From Streptococcus oralis Uo5 (GTDB taxonomy: Bacteria > Bacillota > Bacilli > Lactobacillales > Streptococcaceae), in contig NC_015291.1 in NCBI RefSeq assembly GCF_000253155.1, positions 467,001 to 531,000 of the forward strand: DNA of 64,000 nt, in the 5' to 3' direction. The notes beneath the pieces are model-generated. The model was not told the origin of the DNA. It was given only the letters and a program-made list of their open reading frames with translations, and searched no databases. Shown one piece after another: positions 27,174-42,674 of the stretch. Position 1 is the first letter of the stretch; the number at the start of each line of letters is the position of its first letter. The translations under genes were made by a program, and so were the position numbers.

Positions 27174-27770
27174 ATGAAACAAAATAAAGTAATTCTCTCA
27201 ATAGTGGCGATTTTCTTTGGACTACTAGTTCTGGGAAGTTGTTCCGCAGTGACGACCTATAATGGTCTGGTTGGTGAACAGACTAAAGTAGAGCAGGCTC
27301 AGGCCGATGTCTCAACAGCCCTCCAACGTCGTTCGGACTTGATTGGTAACTTGGTGGAGTCCGTTAAAGGACAAATGAATCATGAAACCGAAGTCTTTAC
27401 CAAGATTGCGGATGCTAGAGCTAAAATCGGTAGTAGCTCAGTAACCTCGGAAGAAAATCAAAAAGCTCAGGGAGAATTGAGCTCTGCTCTTTCCCGCTTG
27501 ATTTCCTTGACGGAGAATTATCCAGAACTCAAGAGCAATCAAAATGTTGAGCAACTAATGGTCGAACTCTCAGGAAGTGAAAATCGTATCTTTGTAGCAC
27601 GCAAGGATTATAATAAAGTCGCTGCCGAGTACAATCAAAAGTTGAGAAGTTTTCCAACCGTGCTTTTTGCGAATATGATGAACTTTAAAGAAGCTGAAAC
27701 CTTTAAAGAAACAGAAGAAGCCAAGACAGTTCCTAAGGTCGATTTTGGAACATCTTCATCCAGTCAATAA
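27174..27770 (+). CDS. LemA family membrane protein
   Basis: This 198-residue protein has an N-terminal hydrophobic helix ending in a lipobox-like LGSC, and then the LemA core: LQRRSDLIGNLVESVKG near residue 50 followed by long amphipathic helices. LemA proteins are surface anchored with helices outside the cytoplasm. The gene follows the TPM protein, its usual partner, with a 160-bp gap. Confidence 0.88.
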   Translation: MKQNKVILSIVAIFFGLLVLGSCSAVTTYNGLVGEQTKVEQAQADVSTALQRRSDLIGNLVESVKGQMNHETEVFTKIADARAKIGSSSVTSEENQKAQGELSSALSRLISLTENYPELKSNQNVEQLMVELSGSENRIFVARKDYNKVAAEYNQKLRSFPTVLFANMMNFKEAETFKETEEAKTVPKVDFGTSSSSQ

Positions 27771-27830
27771 AGTGAATCAGCCTATGAATAAAGGAATTTC
27801 TCTAGCATGACTAGTGATTTCAAATCCGAA

Positions 27831-27857
27831 CCTGGAAAGCTGTTTCCAGGTTTTTTT
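27831..27857 (+). terminator. Terminator after lemA
   Basis: CCTGGAAA and TTTCCAGG form an 8-bp stem, followed by T7. Confidence 0.85.
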
Positions 27858-27902
27858 GGTATAATAAAAGGGAAGATACAGTGACTGAAATGGAGGTTTG
27901 CT

Positions 27903-28193
27903 ATGGAGAAAACAAAAGCCTTTCTTGAAGCGCACTACAAGAGATATATTCTTACGATTTGCTTTCTCTGGTTCCTCATGTTTTTCCTTCCTTGGGATTG
28001 GCAAATAGGAGGAGTTTCAGTATATTATTTTGTTATGAAAAAGCTCTTTGTGGTTTTTGGAGTTTTATCCATCCTATACTCCGTGCTGATTAAAAAAATC
28101 AGTCTTCTCATCTTTGGAATTATCTTTTGCTTGGCCTTCTGGATCAATCTCTTTTGGTATTTTGGGATATTGCCTGTATTCTTGGGAAATTAA
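27903..28193 (+). CDS. Small multi-helix membrane protein
   Basis: A 96-residue hydrophobic protein with about three membrane helices (14-32, 45-63, 67-88) and a Trp- and Phe-rich core. ATGGAGG and an ATG at 27903 start it. Short basic loops predict a cytoplasmic N-terminus. I recognise no family. It is preceded and followed by terminators, so it seems to be monocistronic. Confidence 0.65.
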   Translation: MEKTKAFLEAHYKRYILTICFLWFLMFFLPWDWQIGGVSVYYFVMKKLFVVFGVLSILYSVLIKKISLLIFGIIFCLAFWINLFWYFGILPVFLGN

Positions 28194-28208
28194 ACATAGA
28201 AAAATGAA

Positions 28209-28236
28209 GGGCTAGACTAGTTTCTAGTCCTTTTTT
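28209..28236 (+). terminator. Terminator after the small membrane protein gene
   Basis: GACTAG and CTAGTC form the core stem, followed by CCTTTTTTC. Confidence 0.7.
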
Positions 28237-28337
28237 CTTCCTTGTTAAAATAGTTGGAGATATAAAAATAATTTTGTTGACGGGCTATCTGTATGATATA
28301 ATAAGTCCCGTAAAACGAAGATTAAGGGATTTGAAAA

Positions 28338-29108
28338 ATGGCGAAGAAAGTAAAAGATTATTATGACTTGGCTTATGCTAGGGATTTGAGTCAAAGGTTG
28401 CAAGAAGCGTCCCTTGACTTTGATGGACAAAAATTTAGCTTATTGCTGGAAAAAGACTTGGAAGAGTTGGAGTTTAGCCAGCGTCAAGAACTTTTGGCTA
28501 AAAGTATCAAAGATTGCCTTCCCCTATCTTATCAGGACTCTCTCAAAGTTTTTGAGAAGATTTTGGGTCCTGAGTTAGAGGGTGGTTTAGGCATGTTTTC
28601 AGAAGGTTATTGGCTTTGGCCAATCGGCAAATATGTAGAGCTATATGGAGACAAGGAATTTGAATTGAGCGCGGCCTTTAGTAAGGAACTCACCAAGCGA
28701 TTTACTGGAGAATTTTCCATGAGACCCTTGCTGGCTCGTTATCCTAAAGATACAATGTCTTTGCTGTTAGAATGGAGTCGGGATGAAAATTTGCGTGTTC
28801 GCAGACTTGCCAGCGAATGTATGCGTATCCGTCTGCCTTGGGCTAAGAGACAAACCGTGGTATTGGATTATTTTGAGGATTTCACTACTATTCTGACCAA
28901 TCTAAAGGATGATAGAGACAAGTCCATTCAAAAAAGCGTAGCCAATAATTTAAATGATTTATATAAGGAAGTCCCTGATAAGTTTGAAAGGATTCTTCAA
29001 ACTTGGCAAAAGGAGGAGCTGAGTCCAAGTTGTGCTTGGATCATCAAGCATGCATCTCGAACAAAAAACAAAAAGGTAGCCACAGAAGATTTATGCAAAA
29101 AAAGCTGA
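28338..29108 (+). CDS. HEAT-repeat protein, DNA alkylation repair (AlkD/AlkC-like)
   Basis: A 256-residue all-helical protein. The helix pairs from about residue 60 on and the RVRRLASECMRIRLPWA and SVANNLNDL segments match the HEAT-like repeats of the DNA alkylation repair superfamily. It would recognise alkylated bases. The catalytic pocket residues cannot be judged by eye, so DNA repair activity is a family-level inference. A weak promoter with TATAAT lies near 28295. Confidence 0.7.
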   Translation: MAKKVKDYYDLAYARDLSQRLQEASLDFDGQKFSLLLEKDLEELEFSQRQELLAKSIKDCLPLSYQDSLKVFEKILGPELEGGLGMFSEGYWLWPIGKYVELYGDKEFELSAAFSKELTKRFTGEFSMRPLLARYPKDTMSLLLEWSRDENLRVRRLASECMRIRLPWAKRQTVVLDYFEDFTTILTNLKDDRDKSIQKSVANNLNDLYKEVPDKFERILQTWQKEELSPSCAWIIKHASRTKNKKVATEDLCKKS

Positions 29109-29223
29109 ATTTTGGCTGGGCTTTTCCGTTGTAAATTAAGGATTCTTTCTTGAAAAATAATGGTAAATATGCTAAAATTAAAAGAACATTCTAAAATATT
29201 CAGAATAAACAGTAAGGAAAATC

Positions 29224-31737
<2,514 letters not shown>

Positions 31738-31752
31738 TATGAGATAAGATAC

Positions 31753-31805
31753 AGGCGGATACCTGGTAAAAATCATTTTTTGCTTGGTGTCCGTTTGCTT
31801 TATAA
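31753..31805 (+). terminator. Hairpin between secA and the DAHP synthase genes
   Basis: GCGGATACC and GGTGTCCGT can pair (9 bp, with two G-U pairs) around a T-rich loop, followed by TTTGCTTTAT. A weak terminator or leader structure. Confidence 0.4.
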
Positions 31806-31816
31806 GGATATGAATC

Positions 31817-32848
31817 ATGGTATTTAAAGCTAAAAGTCCTAAAATTAACATTGAAGAAGTTCGCGCCTTGTCTAAATTAGAGGGAGCGGCTCTTGCGAGA
31901 AAAAATCAACGTGATCAGGAATTGGAAGCCATCATTCGTGGGGAAGACCAGCGTATTCTCTTGGTGATAGGACCATGTTCATCTGATAACGAAGAGGCGG
32001 TTCTCGAGTATGCCAAGCGTCTATCTGCTTTGCAAGAAGAGGTCAAAGACCGTATTTTTATGGTCATGCGTGTCTATACAGCTAAACCTCGTACCAATGG
32101 GGATGGCTATAAGGGCTTGATTCATCAGCCAAATGCGACAGAAGCTCCTAGTTTGATCAATGGGATCAAGGCTGTTCGCCAGCTCCACTATCGTGTAATT
32201 ACCGAGACGGGAATGACAACAGCGGATGAGATGCTTTATCCTGAAAATCTTCCGCTGGTGGATGATTTGATTTCTTATATGGCTGTTGGGGCTCGTTCAG
32301 TTGAGGACCAGCAACACCGTTTTGTAGCGAGTGGAGCAGGCTTTTCGACAGGATTTAAAAATCCAACATCTGGAAATCTCAATGTTATGTTTAACGGGAT
32401 TTATGCAGCGCAAAATAAACAGAGTTTCCTTTTCCTTGGTAAAGAGGTGGAAACAACAGGGAATCCATTGTCCCACGCCATTCTTCGCGGTGCCTTGAAT
32501 GAATATGGGAAAAATATTCCTAACTACTACTATGACAATTTGATGGATACCATTGCCCAGTATGAAAAGATGGGCTTGGAAAACCCCTTTATCATCATTG
32601 ATACCAATCATGATAATTCAGGCAAGCAGTACATGGATCAAATCCGTATCGTTCGTCAGACCTTGATTAACCGTGACTGGAATGAGAAAATCAAGAAATA
32701 TGTTCGTGGTTTTATGATTGAGTCCTATCTAGAAGATGGACGTCAAAATGAGCCAGAAGTTTTTGGCAAGTCTATCACGGATCCTTGTCTAGGATGGGAC
32801 AACACAGAAGCACTTGTTCGCGAAATTTACCAAACGCTAGGAGAGTAA
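31817..32848 (+). CDS. aroF: DAHP synthase, copy 1
   Basis: 3-deoxy-7-phosphoheptulonate synthase condenses PEP with erythrose-4-phosphate, the entry to the shikimate pathway. The 343-residue class I enzyme has [31 protein letters not shown] and the [11 protein letters not shown] run that contributes ligands. A second copy follows with a one-base gap, about 75 percent identical. The two probably differ in feedback sensitivity. Symbol follows usage in related genomes and is not firm. Confidence 0.92.
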   Translation: MVFKAKSPKINIEEVRALSKLEGAALARKNQRDQELEAIIRGEDQRILLVIGPCSSDNEEAVLEYAKRLSALQEEVKDRIFMVMRVYTAKPRTNGDGYKGLIHQPNATEAPSLINGIKAVRQLHYRVITETGMTTADEMLYPENLPLVDDLISYMAVGARSVEDQQHRFVASGAGFSTGFKNPTSGNLNVMFNGIYAAQNKQSFLFLGKEVETTGNPLSHAILRGALNEYGKNIPNYYYDNLMDTIAQYEKMGLENPFIIIDTNHDNSGKQYMDQIRIVRQTLINRDWNEKIKKYVRGFMIESYLEDGRQNEPEVFGKSITDPCLGWDNTEALVREIYQTLGE

Positions 32849-32849
32849 G

Positions 32850-33881
32850 ATGGCATTTATCGAAAAAGGTCAAGAAATTGATATTGAAGCAATCAAGGCT
32901 GTGACCCAGTTGTCACCTGAAGCCTTGCGAAAGAAAGAAGCCCGCGATAGAGAGTTAGCAGCTATCATCTCGGGTGAGGATGATCGAATCCTTTTGGTGA
33001 TGGGGCCTTGCTCTTCTGACAATGAAGAAGCAGTACTCGAATATGCTCGTCGCTTAGCAGACTTGCAGAAAAAAGTTGCGGATAAAATCTTTATCGTGAT
33101 GCGTGTCTATACGGCTAAACCTCGTACCAATGGAGATGGCTATAAGGGAATGATTCATCAACCAAATACCAGCGAAGCGCCTAGTCTCATCAATGGTTTG
33201 CAGGCTGTTCGTCAGCTACACTACCGAGTGATTACCGAGACGGGCTTGACGACAGCTGATGAGATGCTTTATCCGTCAAATCTCGTTTTGATAGATGATC
33301 TAGTCAGCTACCATGCTGTAGGGGCTCGTTCAGTGGAAGACCAGGAACACCGCTTTGTAGCCTCTGGGATTGATGCTCCGGTTGGGATGAAAAATCCAAC
33401 ATCTGGAAATCTTGGGGTCATGTTTAATGCCATCTATGCGGCTCAAAACAAGCAAACCTTCCTTTACCACGGTCAAGAAGTGGAAACTTCAGGAAATCCC
33501 TTGGCCCACGTTATCCTTCGTGGTGCCATGAACGAATACGGCAAAAATGAACCCAACTTCTACTATGAAACCCTCTTAAATGCCATCAATCGTTATGAGA
33601 CCATGGGGCTTGAAAATCCCTTCATTATCATCGATACCAATCATGACAATTCAGGCAAGCAGTATATGGAACAAGTTCGCATTGTTCGTCAAGCCTTGCT
33701 GAATCGTGACTGGAATGAAAAGATTAAAAAGACGGTTCGAGGCTTTATGATCGAATCTTACCTAGCAGATGGGCGCCAGAATCAACCAGAGGTCTTTGGT
33801 TGCTCCATAACTGACCCTTGTCTAGGTTGGGAAAATACAGTAGCTTTGGTAGAAGAAATTTATACTACCTTAACAAAATAA
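32850..33881 (+). CDS. aroG: DAHP synthase, copy 2
   Basis: The tandem paralogue, also 343 residues, with the same motifs ([34 protein letters not shown]). Its divergence from copy 1 is spread over the whole protein, so the duplication is old and both copies are kept by selection. It is tightly linked to copy 1, and acpS, alr and recG follow in the same direction. Which amino acid inhibits which copy cannot be read from sequence. Confidence 0.92.
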   Translation: MAFIEKGQEIDIEAIKAVTQLSPEALRKKEARDRELAAIISGEDDRILLVMGPCSSDNEEAVLEYARRLADLQKKVADKIFIVMRVYTAKPRTNGDGYKGMIHQPNTSEAPSLINGLQAVRQLHYRVITETGLTTADEMLYPSNLVLIDDLVSYHAVGARSVEDQEHRFVASGIDAPVGMKNPTSGNLGVMFNAIYAAQNKQTFLYHGQEVETSGNPLAHVILRGAMNEYGKNEPNFYYETLLNAINRYETMGLENPFIIIDTNHDNSGKQYMEQVRIVRQALLNRDWNEKIKKTVRGFMIESYLADGRQNQPEVFGCSITDPCLGWENTVALVEEIYTTLTK

Positions 33882-33925
33882 GTGAAAAGGATGGAGTTGG
33901 GGGAATCTCAGCTCCTTTTATGAGT

Positions 33926-34288
33926 ATGATAGTTGGACACGGAATTGACATCGAAGAATTGGCTTCGATAGAAAACGCAGTTACACGACGTGAAGGCTTT
34001 GCTAAGCGCGTGCTGACCCCTAAAGAAATGGAGCATTTTACCAGTCTCAAAGGGCGCAGACAGATCGAATACTTGGCAGGTCGCTGGTCAGCTAAGGAGG
34101 CCTTTTCCAAGGCTATGGGAACTGGTATTGGCAAACTGACCTTTCAGGATTTGGAAGTTTTGAACAATGAACGGGGGGCTCCCTATTTTAGTCAGGCACC
34201 ATTTTCAGGAAAGATTTGGCTATCTATCAGCCATACAGATCAGTTTGTGACAGCCAGTGTCATTTTGGAGGAAAATCATGAAAGCTAG
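33926..34288 (+). CDS. acpS: Holo-ACP synthase
   Basis: AcpS transfers 4'-phosphopantetheine from CoA to acyl carrier protein. The 120-residue protein starts [12 protein letters not shown], where the metal-binding Asp lies, and has the second conserved motif [14 protein letters not shown]. The start was placed at 33926 because the family begins at MIVG; an ATG two codons upstream is also possible, and neither has a strong ribosome site. Its stop overlaps the alr start. Confidence 0.95.
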   Translation: MIVGHGIDIEELASIENAVTRREGFAKRVLTPKEMEHFTSLKGRRQIEYLAGRWSAKEAFSKAMGTGIGKLTFQDLEVLNNERGAPYFSQAPFSGKIWLSISHTDQFVTASVILEENHES

Positions 34289-35381
34289 TCCACATAGACC
34301 AACCAAGGCTCTGATATGTCTAGAAGCTATTCAACAAAATATCCATCAAATGGGGGTTCATATCCCTGAAGGAACGCTCAAGTGGGCAGTGGTCAAGGCC
34401 AATGCCTATGGTCATGGGGCTGTTGCCGTTGCCAAGGCCATTCAGGATGATGTCGATGGTTTTTGTGTTTCCAATATTGATGAAGCTATTGAACTGAGAC
34501 AAGCCAGACTCAGCAAGCGAATCCTCATTTTAGGAGTTTCTGAAATAGAAGCTATTGGCCTAGCTAAAGAATACGACATCACCTTGACTGTGGCTGGACT
34601 GGAGTGGGTTCGAGCATTGGTTGCCACTGGGGCTGATTTATCTGGCTTATCTGTTCACCTCAAGATTGACTCAGGGATGGGTCGGATTGGTTTTCGAGAG
34701 GCCAGTGAGGCTGAGCAGGCTCAAGACTTGCTCAAGCAACACGGTGCTCGCGTTGAGGGGATTTTTACCCACTTTGCTACTGCAGATGAAGAATCAGATA
34801 CCTATTTTAATAACCAGTTAGAACGATTTAAAGCTATTTTGGCAAGTATGAAGGAAGTTCCAGAGCTGGTTCATGCCAGCAATTCGGCAACGACCCTCTG
34901 GCATGCAGAGACTATTTTCAATGCAGTGCGTATGGGAGACGCTATGTATGGTCTCAATCCTAGTGGAGAGGTTTTGGACCTGCCTTATGACCTGACACCA
35001 GCCTTGACCTTGGAATCTGCCCTAGTCCATGTCAAGACAGTTCTAGCTGGAGCTTGCATGGGCTATGGAGCAACTTATCAGGCGGATAGTGAGCAAATCA
35101 TCGCGACTGTGCCAATCGGCTATGCGGATGGTTGGACACGAGATATGCAAAATTTTTCCGTCTTGGTAGACGGACAAGCTTGCCCAATCGTCGGCAGGGT
35201 TTCGATGGACCAAATCACTATTCGATTGCCTAAGGTTTACCCGCTTGGAACAAAAGTAACACTGATCGGCACCAATGGGGACAAGGAAATCACAGCTACT
35301 CAGGTAGCGGCCTACCGTGGAACTATTAACTATGAGGTGGTTTGCCTCCTCAGCGACCGCATTCCGAGAGAATATCATTAA
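34278..35381 (+). CDS. alr: Alanine racemase
   Basis: Alr is a PLP enzyme that makes D-alanine for peptidoglycan. The 367-residue protein has the PLP lysine in VKANAYGHG (near residue 40) and the catalytic Tyr in MGYGATYQ near residue 263. The start at 34278 has GGAGG six bases upstream and overlaps acpS by 11 bases. The acpS-alr pair is the usual arrangement in streptococci. Confidence 0.96.
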   Translation: MKASPHRPTKALICLEAIQQNIHQMGVHIPEGTLKWAVVKANAYGHGAVAVAKAIQDDVDGFCVSNIDEAIELRQARLSKRILILGVSEIEAIGLAKEYDITLTVAGLEWVRALVATGADLSGLSVHLKIDSGMGRIGFREASEAEQAQDLLKQHGARVEGIFTHFATADEESDTYFNNQLERFKAILASMKEVPELVHASNSATTLWHAETIFNAVRMGDAMYGLNPSGEVLDLPYDLTPALTLESALVHVKTVLAGACMGYGATYQADSEQIIATVPIGYADGWTRDMQNFSVLVDGQACPIVGRVSMDQITIRLPKVYPLGTKVTLIGTNGDKEITATQVAAYRGTINYEVVCLLSDRIPREYH

Positions 35382-35398
35382 AAAGAAAGGAGTGGAGC

Positions 35399-37414
35399 AT
35401 GAATCTACACCAACCCTTGCATGTCTTACCTGGTGTGGGACCAAAGTCAGCAGAGAAATACGCCAAACTAGGAATTGAAAACTTGCAAGACCTCTTGCTC
35501 TACTTTCCTTTCCGTTATGAAGATTTCAAGACCAAGCAGGTGCTAGAGTTGGAAGACGGCGAAAAGGCGGTTCTGTCTGGTCAAGTCGTGACTCCTGCTA
35601 GTGTCCAGTATTATGGTTTTAAGCGCAATCGCCTGCGTTTTAGCCTCAAGCAGGGAGAAGTCGTTTTTGCGGTGAACTTCTTTAACCAGCCCTATCTGGC
35701 TGATAAGATCGAGTTAGGAGCAACCCTTGCTGTTTTTGGAAAATGGGACCGTGCCAAGGCCAGCCTGACAGGGATGAAGGTTCTGGCTCAGGTGGAAGAT
35801 GACCTCCAGCCTGTCTATCGTCTGGCTCAAGGAATCAGTCAGGCCAGTCTAGTTAAGGTCATCAAAACGGCTTTTGATCAGGGATTGGATCTCTTGATTG
35901 AGGAAAACCTTCCCCAGTCTTTACTTGATAAATACAAACTCATGTCCCGTTGCCAGGCTGTTCGTGCCATGCATTTTCCTAAGGATTTAGCAGAATACAA
36001 GCAGGCCCTTCGTCGGATCAAATTTGAGGAACTCTTTTATTTTCAAATGCAGTTGCAGTCACTCAAGTCTGAAAATAGAGTTCAGGGAAGCGGTCTGGTT
36101 CTGGATTGGTCTCAGGAAAAAGTGACAGCCGTTAAAGAAACTCTTCCTTTTACCCTGACTCAAGCTCAGGAAAAGAGTTTGCGGGAAATATTGGCCGACA
36201 TGAAGTCGGACCACCACATGAATCGTCTCCTGCAAGGAGATGTAGGGAGCGGAAAGACGGTGGTCGCTGGCTTAGCCATGTTTGCAGCGGTGACGGCTGG
36301 CTACCAGGCGGCTCTCATGGTTCCAACAGAAATCCTAGCAGAGCAACACTTTGAGAGTTTGAAGAACCTTTTTCCAGACTTGAAACTAGCTCTCTTGACA
36401 GGTTCCTTAAAAGCTGCAGAAAAGAGAGAAGTCTTAGAGACCATTGCCAAGGGTGAGGTTGACTTTATTATTGGGACTCATGCTTTGATACAAGATGGGG
36501 TGGATTATGCTCGTCTTGGCTTGATTATCATCGATGAGCAGCACCGTTTTGGTGTGGGGCAAAGACGTGTTTTGCGGGAAAAAGGGGACAATCCTGACGT
36601 CCTCATGATGACGGCGACTCCCATTCCACGAACCTTGGCCATCACAGCCTTTGGTGATATGGATGTTTCTATTATTGACCAGATGCCAGCAGGGCGGAAG
36701 CCTATTGTTACTCGCTGGATTAAGCATGAGCAGCTGCCTCAGGTCTTGACTTGGTTAGAGGGAGAAATTCAAAAAGGTTCTCAAGCCTACGTCATCTCTC
36801 CCTTGATTGAAGAATCAGAAGCCCTGGATCTGAAAAATGCCATTGCCTTATCAGAGGAGTTGACAGCTCATTTTGCCGGCAAGGCTGAAGTAGCTCTTCT
36901 ACATGGTAAGATGAAGAGTGATGAAAAAGACCAGATTATGCAGGAGTTCAAAGAGAGAAAAACAGATATTCTAGTATCTACAACTGTTATTGAGGTTGGA
37001 GTCAATGTCCCCAATGCGACAGTCATGATCATCATGGATGCCGATCGCTTCGGTCTCAGTCAGCTTCACCAGCTCAGAGGTCGTGTGGGTAGGGGAGACA
37101 AGCAGTCTTATGCTGTTCTTGTGGCTAATCCCAAGACGGACTCTGGGAAGGATCGCATGCGCATCATGACAGAAACGACTAATGGATTTGTCCTTGCGGA
37201 GGAGGATTTGAAAATGCGTGGTTCGGGTGAGATTTTTGGAACCAGACAGTCAGGCCTACCAGAGTTCCAAGTGGCTGATATTATCGAAGATTTTCCAATT
37301 TTAGAAGAAGCCAGGAAGGTTGCCAGCTACATTAGTTCTATAGAAGGTTGGAAAGAGGACCCAGAATGGCGCATGATTGCTCTCCACTTAGAAAAGAAAG
37401 AACATCTAGATTAA
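35399..37414 (+). CDS. recG: ATP-dependent DNA helicase RecG
   Basis: RecG regresses stalled forks and processes recombination intermediates. The 671-residue protein has the N-terminal wedge domain (OB fold) and two helicase domains: Walker A GDVGSGKT, DEQH motif in IIDEQHRFGVGQ, TATPIPRT and QLRGRVGRG. The start at 35399 follows AAAGGAGTGGAG; the upstream frame from 35342 overlaps alr. Confidence 0.96.
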   Translation: MNLHQPLHVLPGVGPKSAEKYAKLGIENLQDLLLYFPFRYEDFKTKQVLELEDGEKAVLSGQVVTPASVQYYGFKRNRLRFSLKQGEVVFAVNFFNQPYLADKIELGATLAVFGKWDRAKASLTGMKVLAQVEDDLQPVYRLAQGISQASLVKVIKTAFDQGLDLLIEENLPQSLLDKYKLMSRCQAVRAMHFPKDLAEYKQALRRIKFEELFYFQMQLQSLKSENRVQGSGLVLDWSQEKVTAVKETLPFTLTQAQEKSLREILADMKSDHHMNRLLQGDVGSGKTVVAGLAMFAAVTAGYQAALMVPTEILAEQHFESLKNLFPDLKLALLTGSLKAAEKREVLETIAKGEVDFIIGTHALIQDGVDYARLGLIIIDEQHRFGVGQRRVLREKGDNPDVLMMTATPIPRTLAITAFGDMDVSIIDQMPAGRKPIVTRWIKHEQLPQVLTWLEGEIQKGSQAYVISPLIEESEALDLKNAIALSEELTAHFAGKAEVALLHGKMKSDEKDQIMQEFKERKTDILVSTTVIEVGVNVPNATVMIIMDADRFGLSQLHQLRGRVGRGDKQSYAVLVANPKTDSGKDRMRIMTETTNGFVLAEEDLKMRGSGEIFGTRQSGLPEFQVADIIEDFPILEEARKVASYISSIEGWKEDPEWRMIALHLEKKEHLD

Positions 37415-37495
37415 GCCTTTTCTAAGAAATCTATAAGCTAGCTTTTAGGTTTGGATTTTATACTAGAGTCATCAAAAAGAAACGAGGACTCTCAC

Positions 37496-37567
37496 ATGAC
37501 TATTAAAGTAACCTACCAAAAGAAATTCCAAACCGTCAAACTTGAGAAAGGAGCTAGCACCTATTGA
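37496..37567 (+). CDS. Possible small protein (23 residues)
   Basis: A short frame MTIKVTYQKKFQTVKLEKG, then ASTY and stop. It has a ribosome-site-like CGAGGA before the ATG, a possible TATACT -10 at about 37459, and a strong terminator just after it. The unit looks complete, or it may be the truncated start of a longer gene. Function unknown; basic, no membrane segment. Confidence 0.4.
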   Translation: MTIKVTYQKKFQTVKLEKGASTY

Positions 37568-37572
37568 TACAC

Positions 37573-37600
37573 GAAGAGCGGAAACGCTCTTTTTATTTTT
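37573..37600 (+). terminator. Terminator after the 23-residue frame
   Basis: AGAGCG and CGCTCT form a 6-bp GC-rich stem with a GAAA loop, followed by TTTTATTTTT. Confidence 0.85.
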
Positions 37601-37613
37601 AAAACTACTTTCA
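37600..37613. promoter_or_regulatory. NanR-box-like site upstream of the esterase gene
   Basis: TAAAACTACTTTCA differs at one position from the TGAAACTACTTTCA of the nanE and lyase promoters. The second box, 39 bp downstream, is only weakly matched. Confidence 0.4.
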
Positions 37614-37731
37614 GACGATAGGTTTGAGGAAAGAGAATCTAAAATCACTTTCTATTTAGCATTCTTTCTTGCATTGCTTTCCTAGATATGCTAGAGTTAT
37701 GATAGCGATTACAAAACTAAAGGAGCATGCT

Positions 37732-38712
37732 ATGAAAAATCCAGCTTTACTAGAAGAAATCAAGACTTATAAAGGACGGGATGAGGTGCCAGAAGACTTT
37801 GATGCTTTCTGGGATGAAGAGGTCAAAAAAGTTTCAGTCCTTCCTGCCTACCAGTTGGAGGAAAGAGATTTCCATATTCCCCAAGTCAAGTGCTATGAGC
37901 TCACTTTTGAAGGAACCAATGAAGGCAAGGTTTATGCACGTGTCGTTCTTCCAAAGACTGAGGGTAAAGTTCCGTTAATTTTCCATTTCCATGGTTATAT
38001 GGGACGTGGCTGGGACTGGGCCGACATGCTGGCCTTCACTGTGGCTGGTTACGGTGTTGTTTCCATGGATGTCCGAGGCCAGTCGGGCTATTCGCAAGAC
38101 GGCTCGCGCTCTTCACTAGGAAATACGGTGAAAGGGCATATCATCCGTGGTGCTGTTGAGGGTCGTGAACATCTCTTTTATAAGGATGTTTATCTGGATA
38201 TTTACCAGTTGGTTGAAATTATTGCTAGTCTGCCACAGGTGGATGAGAAGCGACTTTCTAGCTATGGTGCCTCACAAGGCGGTGCTTTAGCTCTGGTTGC
38301 AGCAGCGCTCAATCCTCGGATTCAGAAAACAGTTGCCATCTATCCTTTCTTGTCAGACTTTAGACGAGTGCTTGAGATTGGCAATACCAGTGAAGCCTAT
38401 GATGAACTCTTCCGTTATTTCAAGTTTCACGATCCCTTCCATGAAACAGAGGAGGAAATCATGGCAACCCTTGCCTATATCGATGTGAAAAATCTTGCCC
38501 ATCGCATTCAAGGTGAGGTCAAGATGATTACGGGCTTGGACGACGATGTTTGCTATCCTATTACCCAGTTTGCAATTTATAACCGTCTGACCTGCGAAAA
38601 GGCCTATCGCATCATGCCTGAGTATGCTCACGAAGCCATGAATGTTTTTGTCAATGATCAGGTTTATAACTGGCTCTGTGGTAGTGAAATTCCTTTTAAG
38701 TACGTAAGATAA
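37732..38712 (+). CDS. Acetyl xylan esterase / cephalosporin-C deacetylase family
   Basis: A 326-residue alpha/beta hydrolase of the AXE1 family. The nucleophile elbow is GASQGG; the acid and His lie in the C-terminal part (GLDDDVCYP and EYAHEAM). The start at 37732 has AAAGGAG upstream. Beside a sialidase and the nan genes, it may remove O-acetyl groups from host glycans or sialic acid. No signal peptide, so it would act on imported sugars. Confidence 0.88.
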   Translation: MKNPALLEEIKTYKGRDEVPEDFDAFWDEEVKKVSVLPAYQLEERDFHIPQVKCYELTFEGTNEGKVYARVVLPKTEGKVPLIFHFHGYMGRGWDWADMLAFTVAGYGVVSMDVRGQSGYSQDGSRSSLGNTVKGHIIRGAVEGREHLFYKDVYLDIYQLVEIIASLPQVDEKRLSSYGASQGGALALVAAALNPRIQKTVAIYPFLSDFRRVLEIGNTSEAYDELFRYFKFHDPFHETEEEIMATLAYIDVKNLAHRIQGEVKMITGLDDDVCYPITQFAIYNRLTCEKAYRIMPEYAHEAMNVFVNDQVYNWLCGSEIPFKYVR

Positions 38713-38719
38713 TGAATGA

Positions 38720-38743
38720 GAGAGCCCAGAAGCTCTCTTTTTT
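38720..38743 (+). terminator. Terminator after the esterase gene
   Basis: GAGAGC and GCTCTC form the stem, followed by T6. Confidence 0.85.
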
Positions 38744-38755
38744 ATGTCCAAAACC

Positions 38756-38854
38756 TGAAAGTACTTTTAGAAAATTTAAAATATTAAAATATTCTTAAAA
38801 GTAAAATCTATTCTGTGGGAACACAGATATAAATATAAGACTTTATTGTATAAT
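38756..38854 (+). promoter_or_regulatory. Sialidase promoter with two NanR-like boxes
   Basis: Box 1 TGAAAGTACTTTTA is at 38756, box 2 TTAAAAGTAAAATCTA at 38795 and the -10 TATAAT at 38849-38854. The offsets of 39 and 93 bp equal those at the nanE and lyase promoters. Between this promoter and the gene lies a 190-nt leader with a ribosome-site-like GGAGGA at 38877-38882 but no obvious frame. Confidence 0.6.
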
Positions 38855-38994
38855 AAAGGAAAAGTCACTTGTGAAAGGAGGAAAAAGGCTGCCGGGTGGT
38901 TAAAAACTCGGGCTCAGCAGAAAATGGGAGAGGATTGGGAGCTCTCATTAAGTTGGATACTTTCTTGTAAAACTTGTCTCTTGAGCGACAATAA

Positions 38995-42441
<3,447 letters not shown>

Positions 42442-42474
42442 TAAGTAAAAGCTATTTGAGTAGGTCTCGGAAGA

Positions 42475-42508
42475 GGTAGCAGGTTCTCAAGCCTGCTATC
42501 TTTCTTTA
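42475..42508 (+). terminator. Terminator after nanA
   Basis: GGTAGCAGG and CCTGCTATC pair around a TTCTCAAG loop, followed by TTTCTTT. Confidence 0.75.
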
Positions 42509-42542
42509 TTAAATTCAGCTTGATTCGAAATCATAAGAAGTC

Positions 42543-42641
42543 TGAAACTACTTTCAGGATAGTCTGTTCTATAAAATAGTTTTGAAACTGAAATCTATTC
42601 TACTATAAGCTATTGAAAGCGCTTAACAAATGATATATAAT
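42543..42641 (+). promoter_or_regulatory. nanE operon promoter with two NanR-like boxes and a cre site
   Basis: Box 1 TGAAACTACTTTCA at 42543, box 2 TTGAAACTGAAATCTA at 42582, -35 TTGAAA at 42613, -10 TATAAT at 42636 (17-bp spacer). A cre TGAAAGCGCTTAACA at 42614-42628 overlaps the -35. The layout suggests activation by the RpiR regulator and repression by CcpA. Confidence 0.7.
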
Positions 42642-42674
42642 AAGCCCATAAGAACAAGAAAGGGAGGAAAGAGG

